A stretch of 21,910 nucleotides of DNA from an uncultured Collinsella sp. GTDB lineage: Bacteria > Actinomycetota > Coriobacteriia > Coriobacteriales > Coriobacteriaceae. The notes beneath the pieces were generated by a model that was not told the origin of the DNA, did not search any database, and saw nothing but the letters and a program-made list of their open reading frames with translations. The DNA is taken from positions 1-21,910 of the forward strand of contig CAKUGA010000020.1 of assembly GCA_934654515.1 (NCBI GenBank), written 5' to 3'. Positions 1-7,366 of this stretch are shown here, piece after piece (the first letter of the stretch is position 1; each line of letters begins with the position of its first letter). The position numbers and the translations under genes are program-made.

Positions 1-118
1 AACAAAACCCCTGATAAATTGTTGGTAAAACTGCAGTCTGGTCGGCAGTTCCAGATTTTGCCGCATACTTCCGAAAAAAGGGGGGGGGTTAGATAAATCT
101 CCAGACGCCGCTATTTGC
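1..118. other. Left-edge non-coding stretch with G9 tract
   Basis: No gene is supported here. It is the 3' flank of the minus-strand hydrolase. It contains an A6G9 homopolymer (G run at 80-88). It also has a small hairpin, AACTGC (29-34) with GCAGTT (45-50). Read on the minus strand, that hairpin is followed by TTTT, so it could be a weak terminator for the hydrolase. Confidence 0.4.
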
Positions 119-1084
119 CTAAAAGTTAGCGTCGAGGAAGTCGTTGACCGTGTTCCAGTAGAGCTCGGGGTCGACCTGTGCGCTCTTGGCGTGGGCGGCG
201 CCGTGGACAGTGAGCTTTTGCTTTACCTTGCTGGCGCACGCGTCGTAGTTTTGGTCGAGCATGCTGTACGGCACAAAGGTGTCCTGGTCGCCGTGGATAA
301 AGAGCATGGGAACCGTTGCACGCTTGAGCTGTTCCACACTGCTGGCCTCATGAAAATCGTAGCCCGCGCGCACGTTGCACACCAGATTGGCCACGTCGAG
401 CAGCGGAAAACTGGGCAAGCCAAATACATCCTTGAGCTGCAGGGAGAACTCGTCCCAAACACTCGTATAACCGCAGTCCTCGATAATGCACTTCACGTTT
501 GCCGGCAGAGATTCTCCCGCCACGTTCATAGCGGTTGCCGCGCCCATCGACTCACCAAAGACCAGGATGCGCGCCTTGGGGTCTGCCGCAACAATCCGCT
601 CGATCCACGCGACGACATCGAGTCGCTCGGGCCAGCCCATGCCGATGTAGTCGCCGCCGGAACGCTCGTGGGCGCGGGCGGCGGGCGCGAGCACGTTCAT
701 GCCGCGGTCGTGGAAGCGCTTGACGTATCGGGCCATACCGATGGGCTCGTTCGTATATCCATGCAGGCAGACGGCATAATCGTGTGTGTTCTCCGATGCC
801 GCGAAATACCAGGCAGCTAGTTCAGCCCCGTCATCTGCGGTAAGACTGCTGCTCTCGCGGTTCTGCTTAAACCAAGCCCGCGCTTCGGTCTCCTCGGCAT
901 CCATCTGCTCGCCCTTTTCGGCATTCTTGCCGTCCTGCATCATCTTCATGGTGTATGGAGCGCGAGGGTTCAGCGCGAAGTCGAACAAAAAGTTGCCGGC
1001 AAATCCGAGTAGTGCGACAACGAGCACCGCGGTAACGGCCAGACCGATCTTGAGCCCTCGATGGGGACGCGTATTATGAGCCAT
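119..1084 (-). CDS. Membrane-anchored alpha/beta hydrolase
   Basis: A 321-residue serine hydrolase of the alpha/beta fold, likely tethered to the outer face of the membrane. One hydrophobic segment (about residues 14-37) follows a short basic N-terminus and fits a signal anchor. The hydrolase marks are an HG oxyanion motif (LHGYTNEP), the nucleophile elbow G177-E-S179-M-G181, an acid in HGDQDTFVP and a late histidine in HGAAH. The layout resembles the YqkD/BAAT-like peptidase-esterase group; the substrate cannot be told. I chose the ATG at 1084 because AGGAGAG lies 6-7 nt upstream. An in-frame ATG 12 codons earlier (1120) has no such site. The gene diverges from the hemolysin-III gene and has its own promoter. 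Confidence 0.85.
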   Translation of the reverse strand: MAHNTRPHRGLKIGLAVTAVLVVALLGFAGNFLFDFALNPRAPYTMKMMQDGKNAEKGEQMDAEETEARAWFKQNRESSSLTADDGAELAAWYFAASENTHDYAVCLHGYTNEPIGMARYVKRFHDRGMNVLAPAARAHERSGGDYIGMGWPERLDVVAWIERIVAADPKARILVFGESMGAATAMNVAGESLPANVKCIIEDCGYTSVWDEFSLQLKDVFGLPSFPLLDVANLVCNVRAGYDFHEASSVEQLKRATVPMLFIHGDQDTFVPYSMLDQNYDACASKVKQKLTVHGAAHAKSAQVDPELYWNTVNDFLDANF

Positions 1085-1133
1085 AAATCGCTCTCCTATA
1101 AGATGTTTATATGTCAACATTTAATGCAAGCGC

Positions 1134-1162
1134 ATTATGGATGTTCACCGTTGATGCGTCAA
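1134..1162 (-). promoter_or_regulatory. Promoter of the alpha/beta hydrolase gene
   Basis: On the minus strand, TTGACG (complement of 1157-1162), a 17-nt spacer and CATAAT (complement of 1134-1139) form a near-consensus sigma-70-type promoter about 50 nt upstream of the ATG at 1084. The -35 box lies within the inverted repeat GTTGA-TGCG-TCAAC (1150-1163), which could be an operator. Confidence 0.6.
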
Positions 1163-1205
1163 CAAGCAAAGAATGGGTAAACAAAGGGTCACGTAAGGTG
1201 CAAAT

Positions 1206-1235
1206 TTCGCACGTACCCAGACGCTTTGATATAGT
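1206..1235 (+). promoter_or_regulatory. Possible promoter of the hemolysin-III gene
   Basis: TTCGCA (1206-1211), an 18-nt spacer and TATAGT (1230-1235) lie about 35 nt upstream of the ATG. The -35 is weak (4 of 6), so this is moderate evidence only. Confidence 0.45.
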
Positions 1236-1270
1236 GTTGAGAACTATTTACGTTGGAGGATGTAACCGGC

Positions 1271-1954
1271 ATGTCCGATTCGAGCGACAGTTCCAAGCCG
1301 CGACCTAAGGCCGCGGCCGTTCCGCAGTACACGGTGGGCGAGGAGATCATGAACTCCGTCACCCATGGTGTCGGCTGCCTGCTGGGTATCGCAGGCCTCG
1401 TACTTTTGATCGTATTCGCTGCCCTGCGCGGCGGCGGGCCGGCACACATGGCCGCCGCGATCGTCTACGGCGTCAGCATCATCCTCGAATACCTGGCCTC
1501 CACGCTCTATCACGCGATTCAGCCCGAGCGCGCCAAGCGCGTATTCCGCATTATCGACCACAGCTGCATCTACCTGCTCATTGCGGGCAGCTATACGCCG
1601 TTTTGCCTTATCACGTTGGCAGACGACGGCGGTGCCGCGCTGTTCTTTGCCGTATGGGCCATCGCCATTATTGGCATCGCGCTCGAGTGCTTTTTGCGCG
1701 AGCGTCAGCCGCACTGGGTAAGCGGCCTGGTCTACCTGCTAATGGGCTGGCTCGTCGTCTTTAAGCTGCCTGCGCTCGTGGCGCTGCTGAATCCCGTCGC
1801 GTTGGCGCTGCTCGCCGTCGGCGGCGTGTGCTACACCGTGGGCGTGCCGTTCTACATCGCCAAAAACGTGCGCTACCTGCACAGCGTGTTTCACCTGTGG
1901 GTGCTCGCCGGTAGCATCTTCCAGTTCATGGCGGTGATTCTCTTCGTAATCTAA
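1271..1954 (+). CDS. Hemolysin III / PAQR-family membrane protein
   Basis: A 227-residue protein with seven predicted membrane helices, typical of the bacterial hemolysin III (YqfA/TrhA) branch of the PAQR family. The family's metal-site residues are visible: a histidine in NSVTHGVG, S and H in ASTLYHAI, a DH pair in IIDHSCIYLLIAGSYTPF, and an HxxxH pair in HSVFHLWVLAGS. Bacterial members are membrane proteins linked to membrane energetics or lipid homeostasis; true haemolytic activity is doubtful. The ATG at 1271 follows GGAGG at 1255-1259. An in-frame TTG at 1253 would place the start on top of that site. A CNNM/CorC-type gene follows 113 nt later on the same strand. Confidence 0.88.
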   Translation: MSDSSDSSKPRPKAAAVPQYTVGEEIMNSVTHGVGCLLGIAGLVLLIVFAALRGGGPAHMAAAIVYGVSIILEYLASTLYHAIQPERAKRVFRIIDHSCIYLLIAGSYTPFCLITLADDGGAALFFAVWAIAIIGIALECFLRERQPHWVSGLVYLLMGWLVVFKLPALVALLNPVALALLAVGGVCYTVGVPFYIAKNVRYLHSVFHLWVLAGSIFQFMAVILFVI

Positions 1955-2067
1955 CGACCGAGCCTGTGCCCGCGGATCCGTCCAGGTGGCCGTCGGGCGC
2001 AACCGTCTTATCCGCCAACTACGTCTCCTGCCAACGTCCCGAATCTTGGAGGTTCGAGAAACTCCCG

Positions 2068-3441
2068 ATGGACATAACCATCTCCCTTATCACCACCCTC
2101 GTTTTGACCCTCATCAACGGCTACTTCTCTATGTCCGAGATGGCCCTCACCACGGCCAAGCGCGCCGTGCTGGAGCACGAGGCCGAGGAGGGCGACAAGC
2201 GTGCCGAGCGCGCCATTAAGCTCGCCGCCGACTCCGACCAGCTGCTGGCTACCATCCAGGTCGCCATCACGCTCGTGGGCTTTGCCTCGTCCGCCGTCGC
2301 CTCGACGAGCCTGTCCGACCCGCTCGCCACATGGCTCATGAGCTTTGGCATCGCGCCGCTCTCCGCCATCGCGCGCGGGCTGGCACCGGTCATCATTACC
2401 GTCGCCGTCGCCTTCGTGTCCATCGTGATTGGCGAGCTCGTGCCCAAGCGTATCGGCCTGGCCAACGCCGAGGGCGTGTCCAAGCAGGTCGTGGGGCCGC
2501 TTTCCGTGTTCCAGAAGATCGCCCGCCCGCTCGTGTGGCTGACCGGTGCTTGCTCCGACGGCCTGGCCCGCATCCTGCGCATTAAGAGCGCCGACGACCG
2601 CCAGAACGTCTCGGAGGAAGAGATCAAGTACATGGTCTCGGAGCAGGACGACCTGCTCGACGAGGAAAAGCGCATGATCCACGAGATCTTCGACCTGGGC
2701 GACACCGTTGCCCGCGAGGTCATGGTGCCGCGCGTGGACACCACCATGTGCGAGGACGACGAGACGGTCGCCGACGTGCTGTCCACCATGCGCCAGACCG
2801 GTTTTAGCCGTATCCCCGTCTACCACGAGGATCCCGACAACGTGGCGGGCATCGCGCATATTAAGGACCTGATCCAGCCCGCGCTCGACGGCAAGGGCGG
2901 TCAGCCCATCGCCGACTTTTTGCGCGACGCCACCTTTGTGCCCGACACCAAGGACATCCTGCCGCTGCTGTCCGAGATGCAGACCTCGCACGACCAGATC
3001 GTGGTGGTCGTGGACGAGTACGGCGGCACAGCCGGCATCATCACCATCGAGGACATCGTCGAGGAGATCGTCGGCGAGATCGAGGACGAGTTCGACCCCG
3101 ATAACAAGTACCTCACGCGTCTCTCGCGCCGCGAGTGGCTCGTCGATGGGCGTTTTTCGTGCGATGATGCGATTGAGCTTGGTTGGCCGCTCGAGGAAAG
3201 CGATGATTATGAGACCATCGCCGGCTGGATTTTGGAGCTTTGCGACTCGGTGCCCGACATCGGAGAGGTGTTTGAGGTTGCGGGGTACAAGTTTAAGGTG
3301 CAGTCGATGCGTGGCCAGCGCATCTCGCTCATTCGCGTGATCGCTCCGGCCGAAACCGATAAGAAGGATTCCGAGTCCGCGGCGGACGAGCCGGCGGCGT
3401 CGGGTGCGGATGCTGCGATTCCGCACGACGGCGACGAGTAG
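2068..3441 (+). CDS. CNNM/CorC (HlyC)-type DUF21-CBS transporter
   Basis: A 457-residue membrane protein of the CNNM/CorC family, which exports Mg2+ in exchange for Na+ in characterised members. An N-terminal DUF21 membrane domain (about 1-190) includes SEMAL and GELVPKRIGL, the latter a hallmark of the family. A cytoplasmic CBS pair (about 205-340) follows, with VMVPRVD starting repeat one and DEYGGTAGIITIEDIVEEIVGEI closing repeat two. A CorC_HlyC domain (about 350-440) and an acidic tail end the protein. The ATG at 2068 is chosen because it begins the first helix; its GGAGG lies about 15 nt upstream, longer than usual. An upstream extension to 1966 adds only polar residues. A role in Mg2+ efflux is inferred from family and from the Mg2+ genes downstream. 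Confidence 0.88.
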   Translation: MDITISLITTLVLTLINGYFSMSEMALTTAKRAVLEHEAEEGDKRAERAIKLAADSDQLLATIQVAITLVGFASSAVASTSLSDPLATWLMSFGIAPLSAIARGLAPVIITVAVAFVSIVIGELVPKRIGLANAEGVSKQVVGPLSVFQKIARPLVWLTGACSDGLARILRIKSADDRQNVSEEEIKYMVSEQDDLLDEEKRMIHEIFDLGDTVAREVMVPRVDTTMCEDDETVADVLSTMRQTGFSRIPVYHEDPDNVAGIAHIKDLIQPALDGKGGQPIADFLRDATFVPDTKDILPLLSEMQTSHDQIVVVVDEYGGTAGIITIEDIVEEIVGEIEDEFDPDNKYLTRLSRREWLVDGRFSCDDAIELGWPLEESDDYETIAGWILELCDSVPDIGEVFEVAGYKFKVQSMRGQRISLIRVIAPAETDKKDSESAADEPAASGADAAIPHDGDE

Positions 3442-3465
3442 GACAAGGACGAGTAGGGGAGAGTT

Positions 3466-4299
3466 ATGGCAGGCCTGTTCAACATCCTTAAGGTCACCGT
3501 CAGCGAGGATAAGATCTGCGCGCATGTGCTGGTGAACCCCGGCATGCCGCTCATGACCTCGGAGGATATCGAGGCCACGGCGCGCGTGTACTACCTGGTG
3601 CCGGCGATTGCCAAGCATCTGTGCCTGGGCGATTCGGGCCGCGAGTTCCAGGACTGCATGGGCCAGACCGAGCTCTGCCACCTGCTGGAGCACGTGACGG
3701 TCGAGCTCATGAACGAGACCGGTCTTGCCGGCAGCATCTCGTGCGGTCGCACGCGCGTGAGTGAGCACGACGAGCGCGTCTTTGAGGTTGAGCTTTCGTG
3801 TCCCGACGATGCGCTGGCCATCGGCGCGCTGTCGTCTGCCACCTTCATGATGGATTGGGCTTACCTGCACGCCGACCAGCCCGCCCCCGATGTGGAGGGC
3901 ACGGTCGCGGGCCTGCGCAACCTGGTGCTGGGCATGCGCGCCGAGGCCGAGGGCAAGGATCCGCACGAGGCCGTCGCCGCCGCGAATGGCGAGGACGTTG
4001 CCGAGGATGCGGCTGAGGGCGATGCTCCTGCCGACGCCGATGTCGATCTCGTTGCCGATGCGACCGCCGAGCCCGTTCCCACCGAGCCCCAGGGCGTCCC
4101 CAACTTTGACGACGAGCCCCAGGTGGCGATTGATACCGAGGGCGCGGTTGCCGAGAACCACGAGGCCTCCGCTGCCGTCTTTGGCGGTGCGGCGACGGCT
4201 CCGGCTGGCTCGGTGCACGAAAGCGCGCTGCCGCTCGTAGACGGTGCCGGCGAGGATCCGGCGGCCACGACGGCCATGCCGGCTATGCCTCAGGAGTAG
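3466..4299 (+). CDS. Stand-alone cyanophycin-synthetase N-domain-like protein
   Basis: A 277-residue protein of unknown function. Residues about 30-140 follow by eye the pattern of the N-terminal domain of cyanophycin synthetase: a VPAIAKHLCLGDSG stretch, then H72-L-L-E75-H76-V-T-V-E80-L, a GRTR motif at 94-97, and a VFEVEL strand. In CphA1 enzymes the matching HxxEH segment is part of a metallopeptidase-like site that cuts polymer into primers. Here the ATP-grasp and Mur-ligase-like domains are absent. Residues about 160-277 are an acidic, Ala/Asp/Glu-rich low-complexity tail. AGGGGAGAG precedes the ATG. The gene starts 24 nt after the CNNM-type gene, so it is probably co-transcribed. Zinc binding and hydrolysis are inferred; the homology needs a profile search. 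Confidence 0.7.
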   Translation: MAGLFNILKVTVSEDKICAHVLVNPGMPLMTSEDIEATARVYYLVPAIAKHLCLGDSGREFQDCMGQTELCHLLEHVTVELMNETGLAGSISCGRTRVSEHDERVFEVELSCPDDALAIGALSSATFMMDWAYLHADQPAPDVEGTVAGLRNLVLGMRAEAEGKDPHEAVAAANGEDVAEDAAEGDAPADADVDLVADATAEPVPTEPQGVPNFDDEPQVAIDTEGAVAENHEASAAVFGGAATAPAGSVHESALPLVDGAGEDPAATTAMPAMPQE

Positions 4300-4378
4300 G
4301 CCTACGCGTTTATCACCATCACGTACCTGCGCCTTTGCCGTACGCAGATGAGCGGGGCGGCAAGTGTTGCGCTGCGGG

Positions 4379-4384
4379 TATAAT
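4379..4384 (+). promoter_or_regulatory. Consensus -10 box upstream of the YtxH-like gene
   Basis: A perfect TATAAT lies 51 nt upstream of the ATG at 4436. No good -35 is visible 16-18 nt further up, so promoter strength is uncertain. It suggests the YtxH-PRC pair has its own transcription start. Confidence 0.5.
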
Positions 4385-4435
4385 GGACAGCATTCAAACG
4401 GTGGGCGCCGATGTGCCCGCAGGAGAGGAATGATC

Positions 4436-4825
4436 ATGGGTAAGACTTTTAGCTTTGTCTCCGGTGCACTCTTTGGTGCCGCCGCCGGCGCTATCATCGG
4501 CGTTGCTCTGGCCCCTCGCTCGGGTGCCGAGACCCGCGCCATGGCTGCCGATATCGCCAACGACGCTTGGGATAACATGCGCGATACCTACGAGCACGGT
4601 GCCGAGGAGGCCCGCGCCGCGGTCAACGACTTCGGCCCGATGGTCGATGCCAAGACCGATGACCTGCGCGCCAAGGTCGACCTGGCCCGCGAGCGTATGG
4701 ATCAGCTGCGCGAGCAGCTCAACGACGCCATCTCGGGCGGCAACGTGACGCCCGCTGCCGACGTCGTGGTCGAGAACGCCGCCGAGGCCGACACCGAGGC
4801 TGCGGAGCCCTCGACCGAGGCATAA
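4436..4825 (+). CDS. YtxH-like small membrane-associated protein
   Basis: A 129-residue protein with an N-terminal glycine-zipper hydrophobic segment (about residues 6-25, GALFGAAAGAIIGVALAPRSG). A charged helical part likely to form a coiled coil follows, and the tail is acidic and Ala-rich. This is the organisation of YtxH/general-stress membrane proteins, whose biochemical role is not settled. The second of two close ATGs (4436) is preferred because AGGAGAGG sits 7 nt ahead; the first (4430) is too close to that site. Its stop overlaps the start of the PRC-barrel gene (TAATG), which implies translational coupling. Confidence 0.75.
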   Translation: MGKTFSFVSGALFGAAAGAIIGVALAPRSGAETRAMAADIANDAWDNMRDTYEHGAEEARAAVNDFGPMVDAKTDDLRAKVDLARERMDQLREQLNDAISGGNVTPAADVVVENAAEADTEAAEPSTEA

Positions 4826-5580
4826 TGCGCGCCGGGGATTTTGTCGGCGCCAAGATCTATCGCAAGCCCACCGAGGACAAGCGCACTAAAAAGGACGGCA
4901 CGCCACGTAGCCCTAAAAAGCTCGGAAAGATACACTTTCCGGTCTTTACTCCGAGCGGAACGCGCGTGGTGGGCTTTATGGTTCGCCAGTCCGACATTGC
5001 GGGCATGATCGAGCGCCCCGACCGTTTTGTGGCGCTCGATGCCATCGGCGTCTATGAGGGTGCTATCGCGGTGGATGACGCCAAGGACACCTACGATGCC
5101 GCCGCGGCCAAGCGCCTCGACATTAACCTGGACGATTGCATCATCTGGGTTGGTATGGACGTGCGCACGGAATCGGGCGATGTCGTGGGATATTGTTCGG
5201 ACGTGGAGTTCAAGCCGCGCTCGGGCATTGTCCAGATGTTCTATGTGACTGCTGGTGCTGCTTCGAGCGTGCTTGTCGGTGACACGCAGGTGCCGCCGAC
5301 GATGCTGCGCGGCTACGAGAACGGCGCGATGATCGTTTCGGACGAGGTCAAGGCGCTCGGGTATTCGGGCGGCGCCGCTGCAAAGGCTGCCGAGGCCAGT
5401 GTCGTGGTGGGCGATAAGGTCAAAAAGGGCGCCAAGGTGCTCGATGACAAGGGATCGGTCGCCGTGGACAAGGGCAGTCGCGCGCTGGGCAAGCAGCTCG
5501 GCAAGACGCGCGGCATGTTCAAGGCCTTTAAGGACGAATACCAAAAGGCGAGCGGGGGCTCGTCAAAAGCTAGCAAATAG
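4825..5580 (+). CDS. PRC-barrel domain protein
   Basis: A 251-residue soluble protein with two PRC-barrel-like beta units, at about residues 7-90 (GKIHFPVFTPSGTRVVGFMV) and 108-175 (GMDVRTESGDVVGYCSDVEF). A Lys/Ala-rich amphipathic tail (195-251) could bind membrane or nucleic acid. PRC barrels act as small adaptor domains in RNA processing, photosynthetic and stress proteins, so no specific function follows. The ATG overlaps the last base of the upstream TAA. No independent Shine-Dalgarno is evident, so translation probably re-initiates after the YtxH-like gene. An intrinsic terminator follows at 5602. Confidence 0.75.
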   Translation: MRAGDFVGAKIYRKPTEDKRTKKDGTPRSPKKLGKIHFPVFTPSGTRVVGFMVRQSDIAGMIERPDRFVALDAIGVYEGAIAVDDAKDTYDAAAAKRLDINLDDCIIWVGMDVRTESGDVVGYCSDVEFKPRSGIVQMFYVTAGAASSVLVGDTQVPPTMLRGYENGAMIVSDEVKALGYSGGAAAKAAEASVVVGDKVKKGAKVLDDKGSVAVDKGSRALGKQLGKTRGMFKAFKDEYQKASGGSSKASK

Positions 5581-5601
5581 CGACGTACCAAATGATGGGA
5601 G

Positions 5602-5639
5602 GCGAGCCGGAGACATGTTGCTCCGGCTCGCTGTGTTTA
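5602..5639 (+). terminator. Intrinsic terminator after the PRC-barrel gene
   Basis: A perfect 11-bp stem, GCGAGCCGGAG (5602-5612) with CTCCGGCTCGC (5621-5631), has an 8-nt loop and a T-rich tail (TGTGTTTA). It closes the YtxH-PRC transcript. Confidence 0.75.
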
Positions 5640-5652
5640 TGGGGGAGGGCAC

Positions 5653-7059
5653 ATGCGCCAAAACGGATCCAACTTAAACGGGCACTCCGGTGCGCGTCCG
5701 ACGGCTCGCCGCGACCTGGGGCAGCTGCCCAGCGGCCAGCGCCGTCGCCGCCGTAAGCCCGGCGCGATGTACCTCAACCATAGCCGCGGGTTTAGCGACC
5801 GCAGTGCGCGCATTGGCAACGGGCGCTCGCCCCGCCGTCCATCCCGTCTGCCCTATGCGCTCATCGCCGTGGGCTGCGCGCTCGTGCTGTTTATCGCTGC
5901 CGTCGTGGGCTACGTCAACCGCAGCGTGGACGTGGAGCTCAACGGACAAAAGACCGCGGTGCGCGTGGGCTCAACGCTGCAGAATCTTATCGACGACCAG
6001 GAGCTGACCGACACCTATGACGCGGGCGACCTGCTGGCCGTCGACGACAGCGTGCTCAAGCGCCACGGGGGCGAAAAGCTGTCGGTGAAGGTTGACGGCA
6101 AGCGTGTGAAGCAGGGCAAATGGGATAGCCGCGAACTTGCCGGCGGCGAGAAGGTGACGGTCAAAGACGGCCGCAACATCTACGAGAAGCACGAGGTGCA
6201 GGCCACGACCATCGAGCCCAAGCTGAAGGTCGAGGGCACGGGCGCCATCGAGTATGTGCAGACATGGGGCGTCCAGGGTCGCTCCGAGGTGTGGGTCGGC
6301 GAGCAGTCGGGCAAGACGCAGGACCGTGGCGAGGTTGTGCCCGCCACCGATTGCGTGGTTGCCTGCGCCAGCGTGGCGCCCAAGGGCAACGAGAAGGTCG
6401 TGGCGCTGACGTTTGACGAGGGTCCGAGCGGTGCCACCAAGCAGATTTTGCAGGTGCTCAAGGAGAAGGGCGTGAGCGCCACGTTCTTCCTTTCGGGCGA
6501 TGCCGCCGAGGCCTCGCCCGCCACGGCTAAGCCGATTGTCGATGCCGGGTGCGAGGTCGGTTCCAATAGCTATAGCGATGATTCGCTCAAGGGCGAGGAT
6601 CGCGAGACAGTGCGCATGCAGATCTCGAAGGGAACCGACGCCATTAAGTCGGCGACCGGCGTTGAGACGATGCTGTTGCGCGCTCCCTACGCCGCGTTTG
6701 ACGAGCAAAACTGGATCGACTCGATGGACCTGGTGTCCGCCGTGGTCTCGTGGAATATCGACTCGGGCGACTGGTTGCTCAATGGTGCCGACGAGCAGGT
6801 CTCGACGGTGCTCGACTCGGTGACGCCGGGCAATATCGTGCTGCTCACCGATAGCGACGAGTGCGCCGAGCAGACGCTCGAGGCGCTGCCGCAGATTATC
6901 GATGGCCTCGTTGCCGACGGCTACAAGATCGTGACGCTGAGCGACCTGGTCAAGACGGACACGTCGCTGAGCAAAAAGCTCACCTCGCTGACGAAGGTCA
7001 CGATGCCCAAGAACGCCGTGTTCCCCCAACTCGCCGAGGACGACGAAACCACGGAGTAA
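5653..7059 (+). CDS. Membrane-anchored NodB-like protein with degenerate metal site
   Basis: A 468-residue protein. An Arg-rich cytoplasmic N-terminus (1-65) leads to one membrane helix (about 67-88). A DUF348/YabE-like region follows (about 92-185), then a carbohydrate-esterase-4 (NodB) domain (about 245-450). NodB enzymes deacetylate peptidoglycan or chitin using an Asp-His-His metal site. The fold motifs are recognisable, but key residues differ. TFDDGP is TFDEGP (D255, E256). The HTxxH pair is replaced by N305-S-Y-S-D309. R343-A-P-Y346 and W367...D373-W374 are kept. The LLHD histidine is T399. This argues for a non-catalytic wall-binding role, though a changed activity is possible. The ATG follows GGGGGAGGG. 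The gene stands alone between a terminator and the Mg2+ leader. Confidence 0.82.
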   Translation: MRQNGSNLNGHSGARPTARRDLGQLPSGQRRRRRKPGAMYLNHSRGFSDRSARIGNGRSPRRPSRLPYALIAVGCALVLFIAAVVGYVNRSVDVELNGQKTAVRVGSTLQNLIDDQELTDTYDAGDLLAVDDSVLKRHGGEKLSVKVDGKRVKQGKWDSRELAGGEKVTVKDGRNIYEKHEVQATTIEPKLKVEGTGAIEYVQTWGVQGRSEVWVGEQSGKTQDRGEVVPATDCVVACASVAPKGNEKVVALTFDEGPSGATKQILQVLKEKGVSATFFLSGDAAEASPATAKPIVDAGCEVGSNSYSDDSLKGEDRETVRMQISKGTDAIKSATGVETMLLRAPYAAFDEQNWIDSMDLVSAVVSWNIDSGDWLLNGADEQVSTVLDSVTPGNIVLLTDSDECAEQTLEALPQIIDGLVADGYKIVTLSDLVKTDTSLSKKLTSLTKVTMPKNAVFPQLAEDDETTE

Positions 7060-7146
7060 TCCTCAACGGCTATGTCACGGATACGTCAGCGTTTGGTATG
7101 CCTGCAATGTGCAGCGCATAAATTCGGTGCCGCAGCGCGATGCTGA

Positions 7147-7155
7147 TGCTATAGT
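7147..7155 (+). promoter_or_regulatory. Extended -10 promoter for the Mg2+ operon
   Basis: TGC followed by TATAGT (7150-7155) forms an extended -10 element. No good -35 is seen, as is usual for this promoter type. Transcription would start near 7162, just before the structured leader, leaving about 200 nt of 5' untranslated RNA. Confidence 0.5.
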
Positions 7156-7161
7156 TACTGC

Positions 7162-7366
7162 GGTTAATGAGGGTCAAGAGAAAGGTTACAGGTGAAATCC
7201 AAACCTCGACCATACAGTCGATGACCCCATGCAGGTGCTTTTTGCGCATGCACGGGGTGTGAGCGTCGAGCGGCGTGCCGCCCGCGCATGCGTATACATA
7301 TCCAATTGTCCACGGATGGCGTGCCCGTTCGGCCGCGGTCCGCAGGAATAATGATGGGGAGCACCA
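7162..7366 (+). ncRNA. Structured 5' leader, candidate Mg2+ riboswitch
   Basis: This non-coding stretch between the NodB-like gene and the MgtE-like gene folds by eye into a three-way junction. P1 is ATG-GGGTCA (7167-7169, 7171-7176, A7170 bulged) with TGACCC-CAT (7222-7230). P2 is AGGTT (7183-7187) with AACCT (7202-7206). P3 is CGAC (7207-7210) with GTCG (7217-7220), loop CATACA. A second hairpin, CCCC...GGGG (7225-7257) with a T5 loop, uses the same cytosines as P1, so the two folds exclude each other. A further GCGG/CCGC hairpin lies at 7270-7281. I do not recognise it as a known class, and the 5' half of the M-box is absent. Regulation by Mg2+ is inferred from the downstream genes. Confidence 0.5.

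Noticed and set aside
1271..1954. Haemolysin toxin function for the hemolysin-III gene
   Set aside because: The family name is historical. The sequence is a seven-helix PAQR-type membrane protein, with nothing pointing to secretion or pore formation on host cells.
2008..4578. Very long minus-strand open frame opposite the CNNM-type and HxxEH genes
   Set aside because: Its translation is low-complexity (His, Arg, Gly, Val-rich) with no domain pattern. It mirrors the codon bias of well-supported plus-strand genes.
7098..7119. ATGCCTGC/GCAGCGCAT hairpin as terminator of the NodB-like gene
   Set aside because: The stem has a bulge and is followed by AAATT rather than a T-run, so termination is not supported.
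7162..7260. Leader as a classical M-box (ykoK) Mg2+ riboswitch
   Set aside because: Short strings such as GGGTCAA.AGAAA, AGGTGA and CCATACAGT recall the 3' half of the M-box as I remember it. The conserved 5' half is not present, and GGGTCA pairs downstream here rather than upstream.
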